Shown here in pieces: positions 8,981 through 17,295 of a stretch of 64,000 bases of DNA. Position 1 is the first letter of the stretch. Each line of letters begins with the position of its first letter. The notes under the pieces are model-generated. The model ran no database searches, was not told the DNA's origin, and saw nothing but the letters and a program-made list of their open reading frames with translations. This stretch comes from Paenibacillus foliorum (lineage in GTDB: Bacteria; Bacillota; Bacilli; Paenibacillales; NBRC-103111): contig NZ_WHOD01000052.1 in the NCBI RefSeq assembly GCF_013141765.1, forward strand, positions 62,001-126,000, given 5' to 3'. Made by a program: the position numbers and the translations under genes.

Positions 8981-10055
8981 GATACAGGACCTCCTTCCCG
9001 CTCTGGTCAAACATGGTTGTTTTGTCCAACTGGAGATTTACGAAGATGGTATCCTTCTCTTTCCTCAAGGAATGCGGCTCGATAGCGTGCTCTTGCACAT
9101 CGATTAGCATACCTTCTGCTAAACGGATCAAGTAGCTCGCTTTTTCTCCAAGAAATGTAACGCTTTCAATTTGGCCTGCAAGCGTATTATCAGATTGGTT
9201 GGCTTGAAGCTTAATTCTCTCCGGACGAAGCGCGAATATCACTTTGCCTTGATAAGTCTTGTTAGTCCGTAAACGAAACTCTCCACCCAATAAGTGGACC
9301 GTGGCTTCTTCCCCGTTTGCCATACACTCCCCTTCCAAAAAGTTGGAGGTTCCGATAAAATTGGCAACAAACTGGTTCTGAGGATACGCATAAATATCTT
9401 GAGGTGAGGCAATTTGCTGGATTTGCCCTTCGCTCATTACCGCAATCCGATCTGATACAGCCAGAGCCTCTTCTTGATCATGTGTGACATAGATTGTGGT
9501 AATATTAAGCTCTTTTTGCAATCTGCGTATATCCGAACGCATCTTGATCCGCAGCTTGGCGTCCAGATTGGACAACGGTTCATCCATCAGCAGCAGGCCG
9601 GGACGGATGACTATGGCCCGAGCCAACGCAATTCGCTGCTGTTGGCCGCCACTCATATCGGAGGGGACGCGGTCCCGCAGATGCGTCAGCTCTACAAGCT
9701 CAAGCGCTTCCATCGCCCGCTGCTCCATTTCCTTCTTGGGAATGCCGCGTGCTTTTAGCCCGTAGCACACGTTTTCGTACACGGTCATGTGCGGGAAGAT
9801 GGCGTAGTTTTGAAACACCATGCCAATATTTCGCTCGTGGGTAGGGACGTCGTTGATCTTCTGAGCTCCGAAGTATATACTTCCTTCCTCCTGCCGATAA
9901 AACCCGGCAATTGCACGAAGCAGCGTCGTTTTGCCGCATCCGCTCGGTCCCAGCAAGGTGAAAAATTCTCCCTCCTCTATCGTAAAATGAGCATCATTCA
10001 CTGCCCGGTGACCGCCAAAATATTTGGTTACATGTTCAAAAACAATCTTTTGCAT
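8967..10055 (-). CDS. ABC transporter ATP-binding protein, FbpC/AfuC type
   Basis: A 362-residue importer ATPase. Walker A is GPSGCGKTT, the Q-loop FQNYAIFPHMTVYENV, the signature MSGGQQQR, Walker B LLLMDEP followed by LSNLDAKLR, and the switch His is in VTHDQEEA. A C-terminal TOBE-type domain follows (ALRPERI, about 250-360). ATG at 10055 has GGAGG seven bases upstream; an open frame extends a further 84 bases but has no ribosome site. The MITE-like element at 10093-10305 separates it from the binding protein gene. Substrate is probably shared with that protein. Confidence 0.93.
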   Translation of the reverse strand: MQKIVFEHVTKYFGGHRAVNDAHFTIEEGEFFTLLGPSGCGKTTLLRAIAGFYRQEEGSIYFGAQKINDVPTHERNIGMVFQNYAIFPHMTVYENVCYGLKARGIPKKEMEQRAMEALELVELTHLRDRVPSDMSGGQQQRIALARAIVIRPGLLLMDEPLSNLDAKLRIKMRSDIRRLQKELNITTIYVTHDQEEALAVSDRIAVMSEGQIQQIASPQDIYAYPQNQFVANFIGTSNFLEGECMANGEEATVHLLGGEFRLRTNKTYQGKVIFALRPERIKLQANQSDNTLAGQIESVTFLGEKASYLIRLAEGMLIDVQEHAIEPHSLRKEKDTIFVNLQLDKTTMFDQSGKEVLYRASF

Positions 10056-10092
10056 AATCGTTCCTCCAATACGTTGCTTGCTTGAAAAAAAG

Positions 10093-10305
10093 GGTGCCTT
10101 AGCTTGAAGAGGTTGTTCAAAAAGTCCCCTATTGGTCACGAAGTAACTCAGGAAGCATATTCGGCATCGAATCTTGCGTTCACCCTCGAAGTCCGGTGCT
10201 CATGTAGGCTTTGCCTACACACTCCGCTCCACCTTCTTCAGGTTCTCGCAACCTTCTCGGTGCTGAACAGCTGACTTTTTGAACTCGCACTTAAAGTAAG
10301 GCACC
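10093..10305. mobile_element. MITE-like element with terminal inverted repeats
   Basis: A 213-base non-coding element. The left end reads GGTGCCTTA at 10093-10101 with GTTCAAAAAGTC at 10115-10126; the right end carries the complements at 10273-10284 and 10297-10305, so the ends form imperfect 33-34 base inverted repeats. The interior has no reading frame of note. It is inserted between the binding protein gene and its ATPase gene. No transposase is present, so it would be moved in trans. No target duplication was identified with confidence. Confidence 0.75.
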
Positions 10306-10324
10306 GCTTGGGTTTAGTCGTTCT

Positions 10325-11398
10325 TTATTCTTGACCGGTTACGATTTTACCAAAGCGCTTGATGATATCGTCTTTTTTGGTTGCTGCAAAATCGAAATCG
10401 TAATCAACTAGCTTGATATCTTTGGTTTGTGCCACTCCCTGTACGGTTTCAGCGTCCTTGCGAACAGAACGGCGTTTGAATTCTTTCTGAATTAGAGCTT
10501 GAACATCCTTGCCAACCAGGAAGTCGATGAATTGCTTAGCTTGATCCATGTTTTTAGCGCCTTTAATTACTGCTGCTCCATCCGGTACGGCAGAAGTGCC
10601 TTCCGAAGGGTAAATGATCCCAACCTTGGCACCGCCCTCAACATAGCGAAGCGCCGCTTCCTCCAAAGTCACGCCCAGAGCAAATTCCTTTTCCGCTACA
10701 CCCTTATACACAAGACCCGACCCGGAAAGAATTTTACCATCCAAGTTAGTCACAAATTTCTTAACGAAGTCCCAGCCCTTGTCTTCCTTACCATAAGCGG
10801 TCAGTATAGTCACTAATTGCGTATAAGAGGATCCGGATTTGGCAGGGTCTGCAAAAGCGATTTTACCTTTCCATTTGGCATCCAGCAGATCATTCCAGCT
10901 CTTCGGTTCTTCGCCTTGCTTTACCAAATCCTTGTTGTACATAATAATCATTGGCAGTGCGGCAAACGGAGTCCACACATTATTCTTATCCACATACTGC
11001 GGGGACAAGTTATCGAATTCCTTAGTTTTATATGGCTCAAAATATTTCTTGTAGGCTTCCAGGGAATCCGCACCACCTGCCCAGAATACATCACCAAGCG
11101 GATTAGCCGCCTCGGCCTGAACACGTTTGAGCAAATCGCCGGTACCACCTGAAATCAATTGCACCTCTATGCCTGTACGGTCTTGAAATTCTTTAACTAT
11201 CGGATTGTTCACTTCTGCGGCATTCGGTGAATACAGCGTCAGCTTGCCTCCCTTTTTAGGTGCTGGCTGTTGTTGGGAAGCATTAGGACTTGCCGGTGCC
11301 TCCGGCTTTTTGTCCGTAGCGGCCGGCTGCCCTCCACAGCCGACTAAAGATACCGATAGCAGAATAGCCGTTAGAATCGTTGAAACGGATTTTCTCAT
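10325..11398 (-). CDS. Lipoprotein ABC binding protein, FbpA/AfuA/HptA type
   Basis: A 357-residue lipoprotein with lipobox LVGC (Cys21) and a Pro/Ala/Gln-rich linker to about residue 48. The mature domain is of the Fe(III)/hexose-phosphate binding class: LTLYSPNA, GTGDLLKRVQAEAANPLGDVFWAGG, WTPFAALPMIIMYNKDLV, and a GVTLEEAALRYVEGG segment. Iron-binding members normally carry a paired Tyr motif near the C-terminal third, which I do not see clearly. Together with the adjacent YesMN system this resembles the S. aureus HptRSA arrangement, so a phosphorylated sugar or organophosphate is at least as likely a ligand as iron. The start is ATG at 11398 with GAGAGGGG upstream. Confidence 0.85.
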   Translation of the reverse strand: MRKSVSTILTAILLSVSLVGCGGQPAATDKKPEAPASPNASQQQPAPKKGGKLTLYSPNAAEVNNPIVKEFQDRTGIEVQLISGGTGDLLKRVQAEAANPLGDVFWAGGADSLEAYKKYFEPYKTKEFDNLSPQYVDKNNVWTPFAALPMIIMYNKDLVKQGEEPKSWNDLLDAKWKGKIAFADPAKSGSSYTQLVTILTAYGKEDKGWDFVKKFVTNLDGKILSGSGLVYKGVAEKEFALGVTLEEAALRYVEGGAKVGIIYPSEGTSAVPDGAAVIKGAKNMDQAKQFIDFLVGKDVQALIQKEFKRRSVRKDAETVQGVAQTKDIKLVDYDFDFAATKKDDIIKRFGKIVTGQE

Positions 11399-11427
11399 GT
11401 TTATACCCCTCTCTAATTGCGTTGTTT

Positions 11428-11468
11428 ATTATACTCGTAATACTACAGCTCATTTGAAGCGCTTTCAA
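11428..11468 (-). promoter_or_regulatory. Promoter -10 and cre-like site of the binding protein gene
   Basis: On the minus strand a TATAAT lies at 11433-11428, 30 bases before the ATG. Its -35 region is poor and is overlapped by TTGAAAGCGCTTCAA at 11468-11454, which fits the CcpA cre consensus with one mismatch. A weak -35 plus an upstream operator suggests activator-dependent transcription with catabolite repression. Confidence 0.6.
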
Positions 11469-11504
11469 TGTGACAGAATTTCATTTTTGTTAAAATTTTT
11501 GCAC

Positions 11505-11531
11505 AAAAAAATCCGCTTTACAGCGGAAAAA
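11505..11531 (-). terminator. Terminator overlapping the response regulator stop codon
   Basis: TCCGCT at 11512-11517 pairs with AGCGGA at 11522-11527 and is flanked by A and T runs. The TAA stop of the response regulator (11520-11518) lies in the loop. Confidence 0.85.
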
Positions 11532-12297
11532 CCTCAATATCATATCGTTTTCGAAACTCCGATGGCGTTTCTCCAGTGTATTTCCGAAACACCTGACTGA
11601 AGTAACGGGAATCCTGATATCCTACTTGAATAGCAATTTGGTATATTTTAAGGCGGGGATTTAACAAAAGCTCCTTGGCGTGATTTACCCGAAGATCAGT
11701 CAAATAATCCAGGAAGCTTACACCTATCTGTTTCTTGAACAATCTGCTAAAATAGCTTTCGCTCATATTATAGCGATCCGCCATGCCTTGAAGGGTAATA
11801 TCTTCGCCATATTTCTCCTTAATGTATTGCTCAACCTCCTTAAACCCGCTGTTTTCCTTGCTTTCCAATACACTCTTGTGAATTCGATTCCATTCCCCCG
11901 CCTCAGCAAGCACTTTCCGTTCCCCGACTAGCTGGTTCGTAATCCTGGTAAACACTTCGACAAGCTCTTCCGGATTCGTTGGCTTCAGCACAAAGTCCGC
12001 CGCCCCTAATTTGACCGCTTTCTGGGCATAGCTAAAATCATCAAATCCTGTTAAAAAAACAACCTTTAGATGCGGGTACAGCTTGACGGCCTGCTCGGCC
12101 AGTTCAATACCGTTCATTGCCGGCATCCGGATATCAGTTAACAAAATATCCGGAGCAAGGGATTGGAGCAGATCAAGCGCATTAAGACCATCGCTTGCTT
12201 CCCCGATAATTTGGCAATTCACTTCATGCCATGGGATCGTTTGCTTCAGTCCTTCCCGAACAAGCCATTCATCTTCCACTATGAAAAGGTTAAACAA
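11518..12297 (-). CDS. YesN-type response regulator (receiver plus AraC HTH)
   Basis: A 259-residue response regulator. The receiver domain occupies about residues 1-120 with the acidic pair VEDE, the phospho-acceptor Asp in LLTDIRMP and the conserved Lys in VLKPTN. Two AraC-type helix-turn-helix motifs follow at about 155-255 (LQGMADRYNMSESYFSRLF and YQIAIQVGYQDSRYFSQVF). The start is TTG at 12297 with GGAGGAGAGAGG upstream, overlapping the kinase gene by eight bases. Its likely target is the adjacent binding protein and importer operon. Membership of the HptR-like group is an inference from context. Confidence 0.92.
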   Translation of the reverse strand: MFNLFIVEDEWLVREGLKQTIPWHEVNCQIIGEASDGLNALDLLQSLAPDILLTDIRMPAMNGIELAEQAVKLYPHLKVVFLTGFDDFSYAQKAVKLGAADFVLKPTNPEELVEVFTRITNQLVGERKVLAEAGEWNRIHKSVLESKENSGFKEVEQYIKEKYGEDITLQGMADRYNMSESYFSRLFKKQIGVSFLDYLTDLRVNHAKELLLNPRLKIYQIAIQVGYQDSRYFSQVFRKYTGETPSEFRKRYDIEVFPL

Positions 12298-14107
12298 GCC
12301 TCTCTCCTCCAGCCTGCGTCACGATGGGAATCTCAACAATTACTGTTGTTCCCTCACCGTAAACGCTCTCAATATCAAAACAGAAATCATGGCCAAAGTA
12401 TAACTCCAGCCTCTTACGAAGATTTTCAAGGCCTATTCCCGTTTTCTCGCTTGAACTCGTCAAGAAGTGACCGTTTTTAATATGCTTTACCACATCAGGC
12501 ACCATACCCACACCGTTGTCTCTAATTTCAAACCGAATTCTCGAGTTTGCTCTTGTGCCTTTGATTTGCAGCAGTCCTTTTCCGAGCTTCATTTCTAACC
12601 CATGGGTGACCGCATTTTCAACAATAGGCTGAAACAGCAGCTTCAACGTGTACAGCTGCTCAATCCCTTCTTCCATTTCGATCTCGGCATCGAATTTATC
12701 CCCATACCGCATTTTTAGAATAAACAGGAAATTACGAATCTGTTGAATGTCCTCACGAATTGGGATGAAAGGATTGCCTTTACGTATGCTAAATCGCAGC
12801 AGCTCCCCAAGCGAAATGGCTGTCTTGCTTATGTTATCCAGCTTATGAATCCGTGCCATCCAATTAATAGAGTCGAGTGCGTTATATAGAAAATGTGGAT
12901 TAAACTGGGCTTGAATCGCTTTTATTTCAGCCTCCTGAACCATCAGCTGCTTCTTATACACCTCATCAATGAGCTGTTTGATTTGCTGCACCATCGCATT
13001 AAAGCTGAGCCCTAGCTGCCCAACCTCATCCCTATATTTTGAAGAGAATGCCACATTAAGATTACCGCTTTCAACCTCAAACATAAGCCATCTGAGTTTA
13101 CGTAAAGGCCGGGTAATGTTCGAAGCCAATATATAGGCCAACCAGCAGGAAATGATGAATCCCAGGCTGATACCGAACAGCGTCAAATTTCGAATGCTCA
13201 AGCTGGCTTTGCTAAGTGAAGTAACCGGCACGATGCTGATCAGCTTAAATCCGGTTAATTCAGATGTATCATAAACAACCATTCCATCGGACCCATCGTC
13301 AAGAGTTAGCTTAAAGTACCCCTTTATCCCCTTCAATATTTGTTCTAAGTACGGAGCGTCCAGCTTGGTGCCGATCTGGTGCTTGTACGGTGTGCTTGAA
13401 ATAACGTAACCGTTGCGATCCAGCAGCAGCACCTGTCCACCGTTCTCCAAATGGGCTTTGTTGTACTTGTCCGCTAACGCCGATTCCATAATATCGATGG
13501 CAGCATAACCGATCGGTTGATTGGTATCAATTTTCTTCAATAGCCTTCCGCTGCTTAACACAATCCCGAAGTCATCCATCTTCTTCATGTTGTAATGAGT
13601 ATCCCAGACTACATTTCCTCCGCCGAGCCGCATTCTCCGGAACAGTCCCCAGTTGACATTGAATTCATCATATTGGGATGGCAGCAGATCACTTGTAAAA
13701 TATCTGTCGCCGTTTTCTCCCATCAGATAAATGGAAATATCCCAGTTTTTAAAACCTAGCAGCGAATCCAGAATATCTTGCATTTTTTTCCGGTCTTGAT
13801 GTTTTTCTGCAAGTGAACGGTTTTTATCTTTCGATAAGACTTCCTGGATTTCACGGTTGCTGTAGATGTACATGGTAAGCTGTTCGATATCCTTAACAAA
13901 ATAATTCAAGCTATAGTTAACCTGCGATAAATTTTCCAATATCGTCTGACAGACTTGATTTAACACGACCTCGGACGACTTATAATATGAAAATGTGCCG
14001 AGCAGCGATAACGGAATAATAACCAGAGGGAGAAACAAACAAATAAACTTATTTTGCAAATTAATGCCGAAAAAAAATCGCTGTATACTGCGAAGCAAAC
14101 CGTTCAT
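12290..14107 (-). CDS. YesM-type sensor histidine kinase
   Basis: A 605-residue membrane sensor kinase. Transmembrane segments lie at about residues 20-42 and 297-320, enclosing an extracytoplasmic Cache-like sensor domain. A HAMP segment follows (NITRPLRKLRWLMFEVESG), then the His_kinase domain with phospho-acceptor His in AQFNPHFLYNALDSIN, and an HATPase domain with PIVENAVTHG and RDNGVGM. ATG at 14107 has GGAGG eight bases upstream. It is co-transcribed with the response regulator. It probably senses the ligand of the adjacent transporter, either directly or through the binding protein. Confidence 0.92.
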   Translation of the reverse strand: MNGLLRSIQRFFFGINLQNKFICLFLPLVIIPLSLLGTFSYYKSSEVVLNQVCQTILENLSQVNYSLNYFVKDIEQLTMYIYSNREIQEVLSKDKNRSLAEKHQDRKKMQDILDSLLGFKNWDISIYLMGENGDRYFTSDLLPSQYDEFNVNWGLFRRMRLGGGNVVWDTHYNMKKMDDFGIVLSSGRLLKKIDTNQPIGYAAIDIMESALADKYNKAHLENGGQVLLLDRNGYVISSTPYKHQIGTKLDAPYLEQILKGIKGYFKLTLDDGSDGMVVYDTSELTGFKLISIVPVTSLSKASLSIRNLTLFGISLGFIISCWLAYILASNITRPLRKLRWLMFEVESGNLNVAFSSKYRDEVGQLGLSFNAMVQQIKQLIDEVYKKQLMVQEAEIKAIQAQFNPHFLYNALDSINWMARIHKLDNISKTAISLGELLRFSIRKGNPFIPIREDIQQIRNFLFILKMRYGDKFDAEIEMEEGIEQLYTLKLLFQPIVENAVTHGLEMKLGKGLLQIKGTRANSRIRFEIRDNGVGMVPDVVKHIKNGHFLTSSSEKTGIGLENLRKRLELYFGHDFCFDIESVYGEGTTVIVEIPIVTQAGGERLV

Positions 14108-14188
14108 GCTCGGTACCTCCCCCCTCATACCTCACACATTAAGCCCCGTTGTGAAAAACGTCAAGTGGGAGTATTTCCGGAAGAGCTC

Positions 14189-14230
14189 GAGAAAAAGAAA
14201 ACCACAATACGAGGGTTAGTCGTATTGTGG
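14189..14230 (-). terminator. Terminator after the first PHP/DUF3604 gene
   Basis: A perfect 11-base stem, CCACAATACGA at 14202-14212 with TCGTATTGTGG at 14220-14230, is followed on the minus strand by TTTTCTTTTTC. It separates the sulfatase-PHP unit from the two-component genes. Confidence 0.9.
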
Positions 14231-14239
14231 TCCTTAGCT

Positions 14240-15745
14240 TTAAGGTGTCAGCACGTAAATCGGTGAAATCCAAGCAAACTGATTATTCGTTTGACGAATT
14301 TCCGCATGATAAACATCACATTCAGATGCTCCAGCATCAGTATCCGTCCACACCTCCCTAAAGCTGTACTCGTACTCAGGAACAGCGCGATGGAATAAAA
14401 TCGCCTCCGAATTATGCGCCTTAAGATGAACGCTGCGGCTTCCCTGCAGCAGCTCGCCGATAGTTGCGGATAACTGCTTCCCGTTCAAATTTACTTCAAT
14501 GATCGTCGAGGTATCGCCATTAATTTCAAGTATCAAAGCAGCTGTATGGGAATGCAGGGTTGTCGGATTTTTAAAGGTCGTGCAGGTCCATGAAACCTTC
14601 GTTTCCGTGTGCTCAAGCAGTTCATTATGCAGCTCATTAAGATTCGGGTTGTCCTTCATCTCGGGAGTTGGAGCTAGCACACTGCGTCCTCTAAAGCAGG
14701 GTTCAACCGATTCCATTATCCCGCCTTGAATGCTGGCTTCCCCTTCCCAAAAGTAGCCATCCTTGGAGTCACCCCAGCCCATCTCTACGCGTACCTTATA
14801 TTTTCCGGCAGAAGGATTGGATCGCTTAATCAGTGATTCACCTGTAATCGTCTGCCATGGCTGAAAGTTTTTATAAACAACGATTTTATCAAGACGGTCA
14901 CAGCCTTTCACATCTAAACGGACTTCCCGATCGCCCGCAGCTTGAATCTCGCTGCCCATATCCGCACCGTTGATTTGAAACCCGCATTGTATTTTATCAC
15001 CGGTCACAGCGTAAGTACGGCGAGCTTTCATAGCTTCCCATATGGAATCCCGCGTTTTTTCTTTGGCCAGAACCGCCATGCGGCCGTCGCCATATGATCC
15101 TGGATACCCTGCATGGTGATCCGTAGAACCTACAAACCCGAAGCGGAGTCCTTTACGGATTCCAGCAAGCACTGTGCTCCGCGAATCCCTCGGACCCATA
15201 TCATGCAAATACGGGTGTGTGCTGTCATCTGACATTCCGCAGCCGTGTTTAGAGAACACTTCAACAATTGGACTGATTGTGGAGTCGAACGTTTCCCAAT
15301 TGCCTCCGCGGTATCCAGGCGTATAGCCGACATGATGGGGGACTGCGATAACTTCCCTCGGTTTAAGAGCATTCACTACCTCATAAGGTGAAATGCCTTG
15401 AAACAATGGCATATCATCTTCCTTACATAGAATATGATGATCGCCATACTCACTGGAATGTGCCTCATATCCCTGAAACGTGACAAATTCGTGAGGTACG
15501 TTTGCTTTATTTACCGTCTCCATTATTTGCTCCCAGCGTGATGCCAGCTTCGCAAAGCCCTTCTCATGAAAGTCAATAAGGAATTCAAGCTCCTTGCTTC
15601 TTTCCGGCATGTCATGCCACGAAGCATGGCCAATAATTGAAACGAAATCAAGCTGCCCCCTGGCCGCCTTCAGCGCATTTTCCAAGCTGCCGTATCCATA
15701 GCTGATCCCGCAGTGATTGTGAATATCTCCCCAATAAATGTTCAT
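14240..15745 (-). CDS. PHP-superfamily metal hydrolase, DUF3604-like (copy 1)
   Basis: A 501-residue cytoplasmic protein (no signal peptide) with a PHP-type metal-binding N-terminal domain: WGDIHNHCG with His9 and His11, IIGHASWHD, GYEAHSSEYGDHH, VPHHVGYTPGYRGG and GSTDHHAGYPGSYGDG. The C-terminal third (about 270-500) is beta-rich and probably accessory. It starts four bases after the stop of the upstream sulfatase, implying coupled expression. A full-length paralog lies at 52949-54457, also in a sulfatase operon. PHP enzymes hydrolyse phosphoesters or related bonds, but the reaction of this group is not known to me. A role on sulfated or acetylated sugars is inference from context. Confidence 0.8.
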   Translation of the reverse strand: MNIYWGDIHNHCGISYGYGSLENALKAARGQLDFVSIIGHASWHDMPERSKELEFLIDFHEKGFAKLASRWEQIMETVNKANVPHEFVTFQGYEAHSSEYGDHHILCKEDDMPLFQGISPYEVVNALKPREVIAVPHHVGYTPGYRGGNWETFDSTISPIVEVFSKHGCGMSDDSTHPYLHDMGPRDSRSTVLAGIRKGLRFGFVGSTDHHAGYPGSYGDGRMAVLAKEKTRDSIWEAMKARRTYAVTGDKIQCGFQINGADMGSEIQAAGDREVRLDVKGCDRLDKIVVYKNFQPWQTITGESLIKRSNPSAGKYKVRVEMGWGDSKDGYFWEGEASIQGGIMESVEPCFRGRSVLAPTPEMKDNPNLNELHNELLEHTETKVSWTCTTFKNPTTLHSHTAALILEINGDTSTIIEVNLNGKQLSATIGELLQGSRSVHLKAHNSEAILFHRAVPEYEYSFREVWTDTDAGASECDVYHAEIRQTNNQFAWISPIYVLTP

Positions 15746-15749
15746 ATGC

Positions 15750-17201
15750 CTATTCTCTCCCCGAATATTTCATTTTTAATGCTTCCGCTTGCTTATTCCA
15801 TCCCGCTTTTTCCAGCCTTCCAACCCATTGCTCCGGCAGCATATAGCGGAAAGGTCCGCCTGTCTGGATAATTTCCTGCATAGGATCGATTGCACGGCCT
15901 GTTTTGTTCAAGTTCTCTGTCACCCAATGTTCCAAACGCTGCTCCATCAATTCGATGATGTCCGGATGCTCTTGGGCCACGTTAACGGTTTGATTCGGAT
16001 CGCTCTGCAAATCGTAAAGCACGACCTCATCGAATTCGTACATTCCCTCATGATACGTACGGATAAAATACCACCGTTGGTCACGCACGGCTCTCTGACA
16101 AGCGTACAAGCCATGCTCCAGTACGATGTATTCCCGCCCTTCCATCTCTTCTCCGCGAAGCGCCGGGAGGAATGACCTACCATCCCAGCCTGATGGCTTT
16201 GCCAGCCCCAACAGCTCGGCCACCGAAGCCATCACATCAACGTTGTAGATCAGGTCATCATTCACATGCCCCGGCTTGGTCACACCCGGAACCTTTACAA
16301 TCAATGGGATATGATGCACCGATTCCGTTGCCATGCCATGTTCGAGATAGATCCCCTGCTCGCCGAAGGATTCTGCATGATCCGCGCTAATGATGAAGCA
16401 TATTTCATCCTCAATCCCGAGCTCGCGGTATGCCTCTACTATTTCACCTACGCAAGCATCCATGTAAGAAATGCCTCCGTCGAAGCCGTCGATCAGCTTG
16501 CGGTAATCGTTCCGATCGGCAATTTCAAGCGGCATCGTTTCCTTCGGAATTTTGCTGTAATCATCGCTCCAGTGAAGGAAGGTCGCCGATCTCGGATGGC
16601 TGTCCCGGCGATGACGTTGTATCGTTTCTTCGTCAGGAAAAGCTGGCGCAGGCTCATCGGCAAACTGCTCGGCATACTTTGGCGGATAGGTATATTTGGA
16701 ATGCGGGTCCCAATATTGGATATGGAGAAAGTAATTCTCCTCCTTACCATTTTGTTTGATCCAAGGAAGGACGGACGCATTGACTTCATGAGCATCCTCA
16801 TTGCCGCCTTTTAACGTATGCGTGTGAACCTCATTCCATCCGGCAAAATACCACCAAGCATGGTGCCGGTCTCCGAATGAAGAGAAGGTGATCGTCCGGT
16901 AGTCCGCCTCGCGTAGATACCGCGTAAAGAAAGGCACTTCCTTACTGTGGAAATCTCCCTCCGGATAATGGAACTGCCCCCCTGGCCCCCAGTGGGTTAA
17001 AGCTCCATGGTTCATTCCGAATCGACCCGATACAAAGCTAGCCCGGGAAGGAACACATGGGGATGCCGCACAATAGGTATTATTGAAGCGAACGCCTTGT
17101 GACGCGATCTTATCCAGATTGGGTGTCGTGTTCCTGGAATAGCCGTAGCATCCCATATGATCCGGTCTAATAGAATCGATATCCAAATAAATAATTCTCA
17201 T
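15750..17201 (-). CDS. Cys-type sulfatase (sulfatase 1)
   Basis: A 483-residue sulfatase of the alkaline phosphatase superfamily. The N-terminus MRIIYLDIDSIRPDHMGCYG supplies metal-binding Asp7 and Asp9, and the modification motif CVPSR begins at Cys49, the residue converted to formylglycine. Distal metal and substrate residues appear in ISADHAESFGEQG. No signal peptide is present, so it acts in the cytoplasm on imported sulfated sugar. ATG at 17201 has GGAGG seven bases upstream; a longer frame is out of keeping with the family N-terminus. The gene precedes the first PHP gene. Position specificity is not deducible. Confidence 0.93.
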   Translation of the reverse strand: MRIIYLDIDSIRPDHMGCYGYSRNTTPNLDKIASQGVRFNNTYCAASPCVPSRASFVSGRFGMNHGALTHWGPGGQFHYPEGDFHSKEVPFFTRYLREADYRTITFSSFGDRHHAWWYFAGWNEVHTHTLKGGNEDAHEVNASVLPWIKQNGKEENYFLHIQYWDPHSKYTYPPKYAEQFADEPAPAFPDEETIQRHRRDSHPRSATFLHWSDDYSKIPKETMPLEIADRNDYRKLIDGFDGGISYMDACVGEIVEAYRELGIEDEICFIISADHAESFGEQGIYLEHGMATESVHHIPLIVKVPGVTKPGHVNDDLIYNVDVMASVAELLGLAKPSGWDGRSFLPALRGEEMEGREYIVLEHGLYACQRAVRDQRWYFIRTYHEGMYEFDEVVLYDLQSDPNQTVNVAQEHPDIIELMEQRLEHWVTENLNKTGRAIDPMQEIIQTGGPFRYMLPEQWVGRLEKAGWNKQAEALKMKYSGRE

Positions 17202-17254
17202 CTTAATTCCTCCACCCCGTATTTCAACAGTATGATTTACTTTCACAATGAATT

Positions 17255-17288
17255 TAATTAAAGAAGCAAAGCTCTCCTTAGAGCTTTG
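17255..17288 (-). terminator. Terminator after the first ROK repressor gene
   Basis: CAAAGCTC at 17267-17274 pairs with GAGCTTTG at 17281-17288 around a six-base loop; on the minus strand a T-rich run (CTTCTTTAATT) follows. It lies immediately after the ROK stop and 50 bases before the sulfatase. Confidence 0.85.
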
Positions 17289-17295
17289 TGCCAAA

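Noticed and set aside
5997..11398. A straightforward iron(III) uptake operon
   Set aside because: No Fur box was recognised, a cre-like site and a sugar-type YesMN system are adjacent, and one binding protein is of the sugar family. Iron cannot be excluded but is not supported enough to assign fbp names.
17202..17254. A separate promoter for the sulfatase 1-PHP pair
   Set aside because: Only a weak CATACT without a suitable -35 is visible after the ROK terminator; read-through or an undetected promoter is possible, so no feature was entered.
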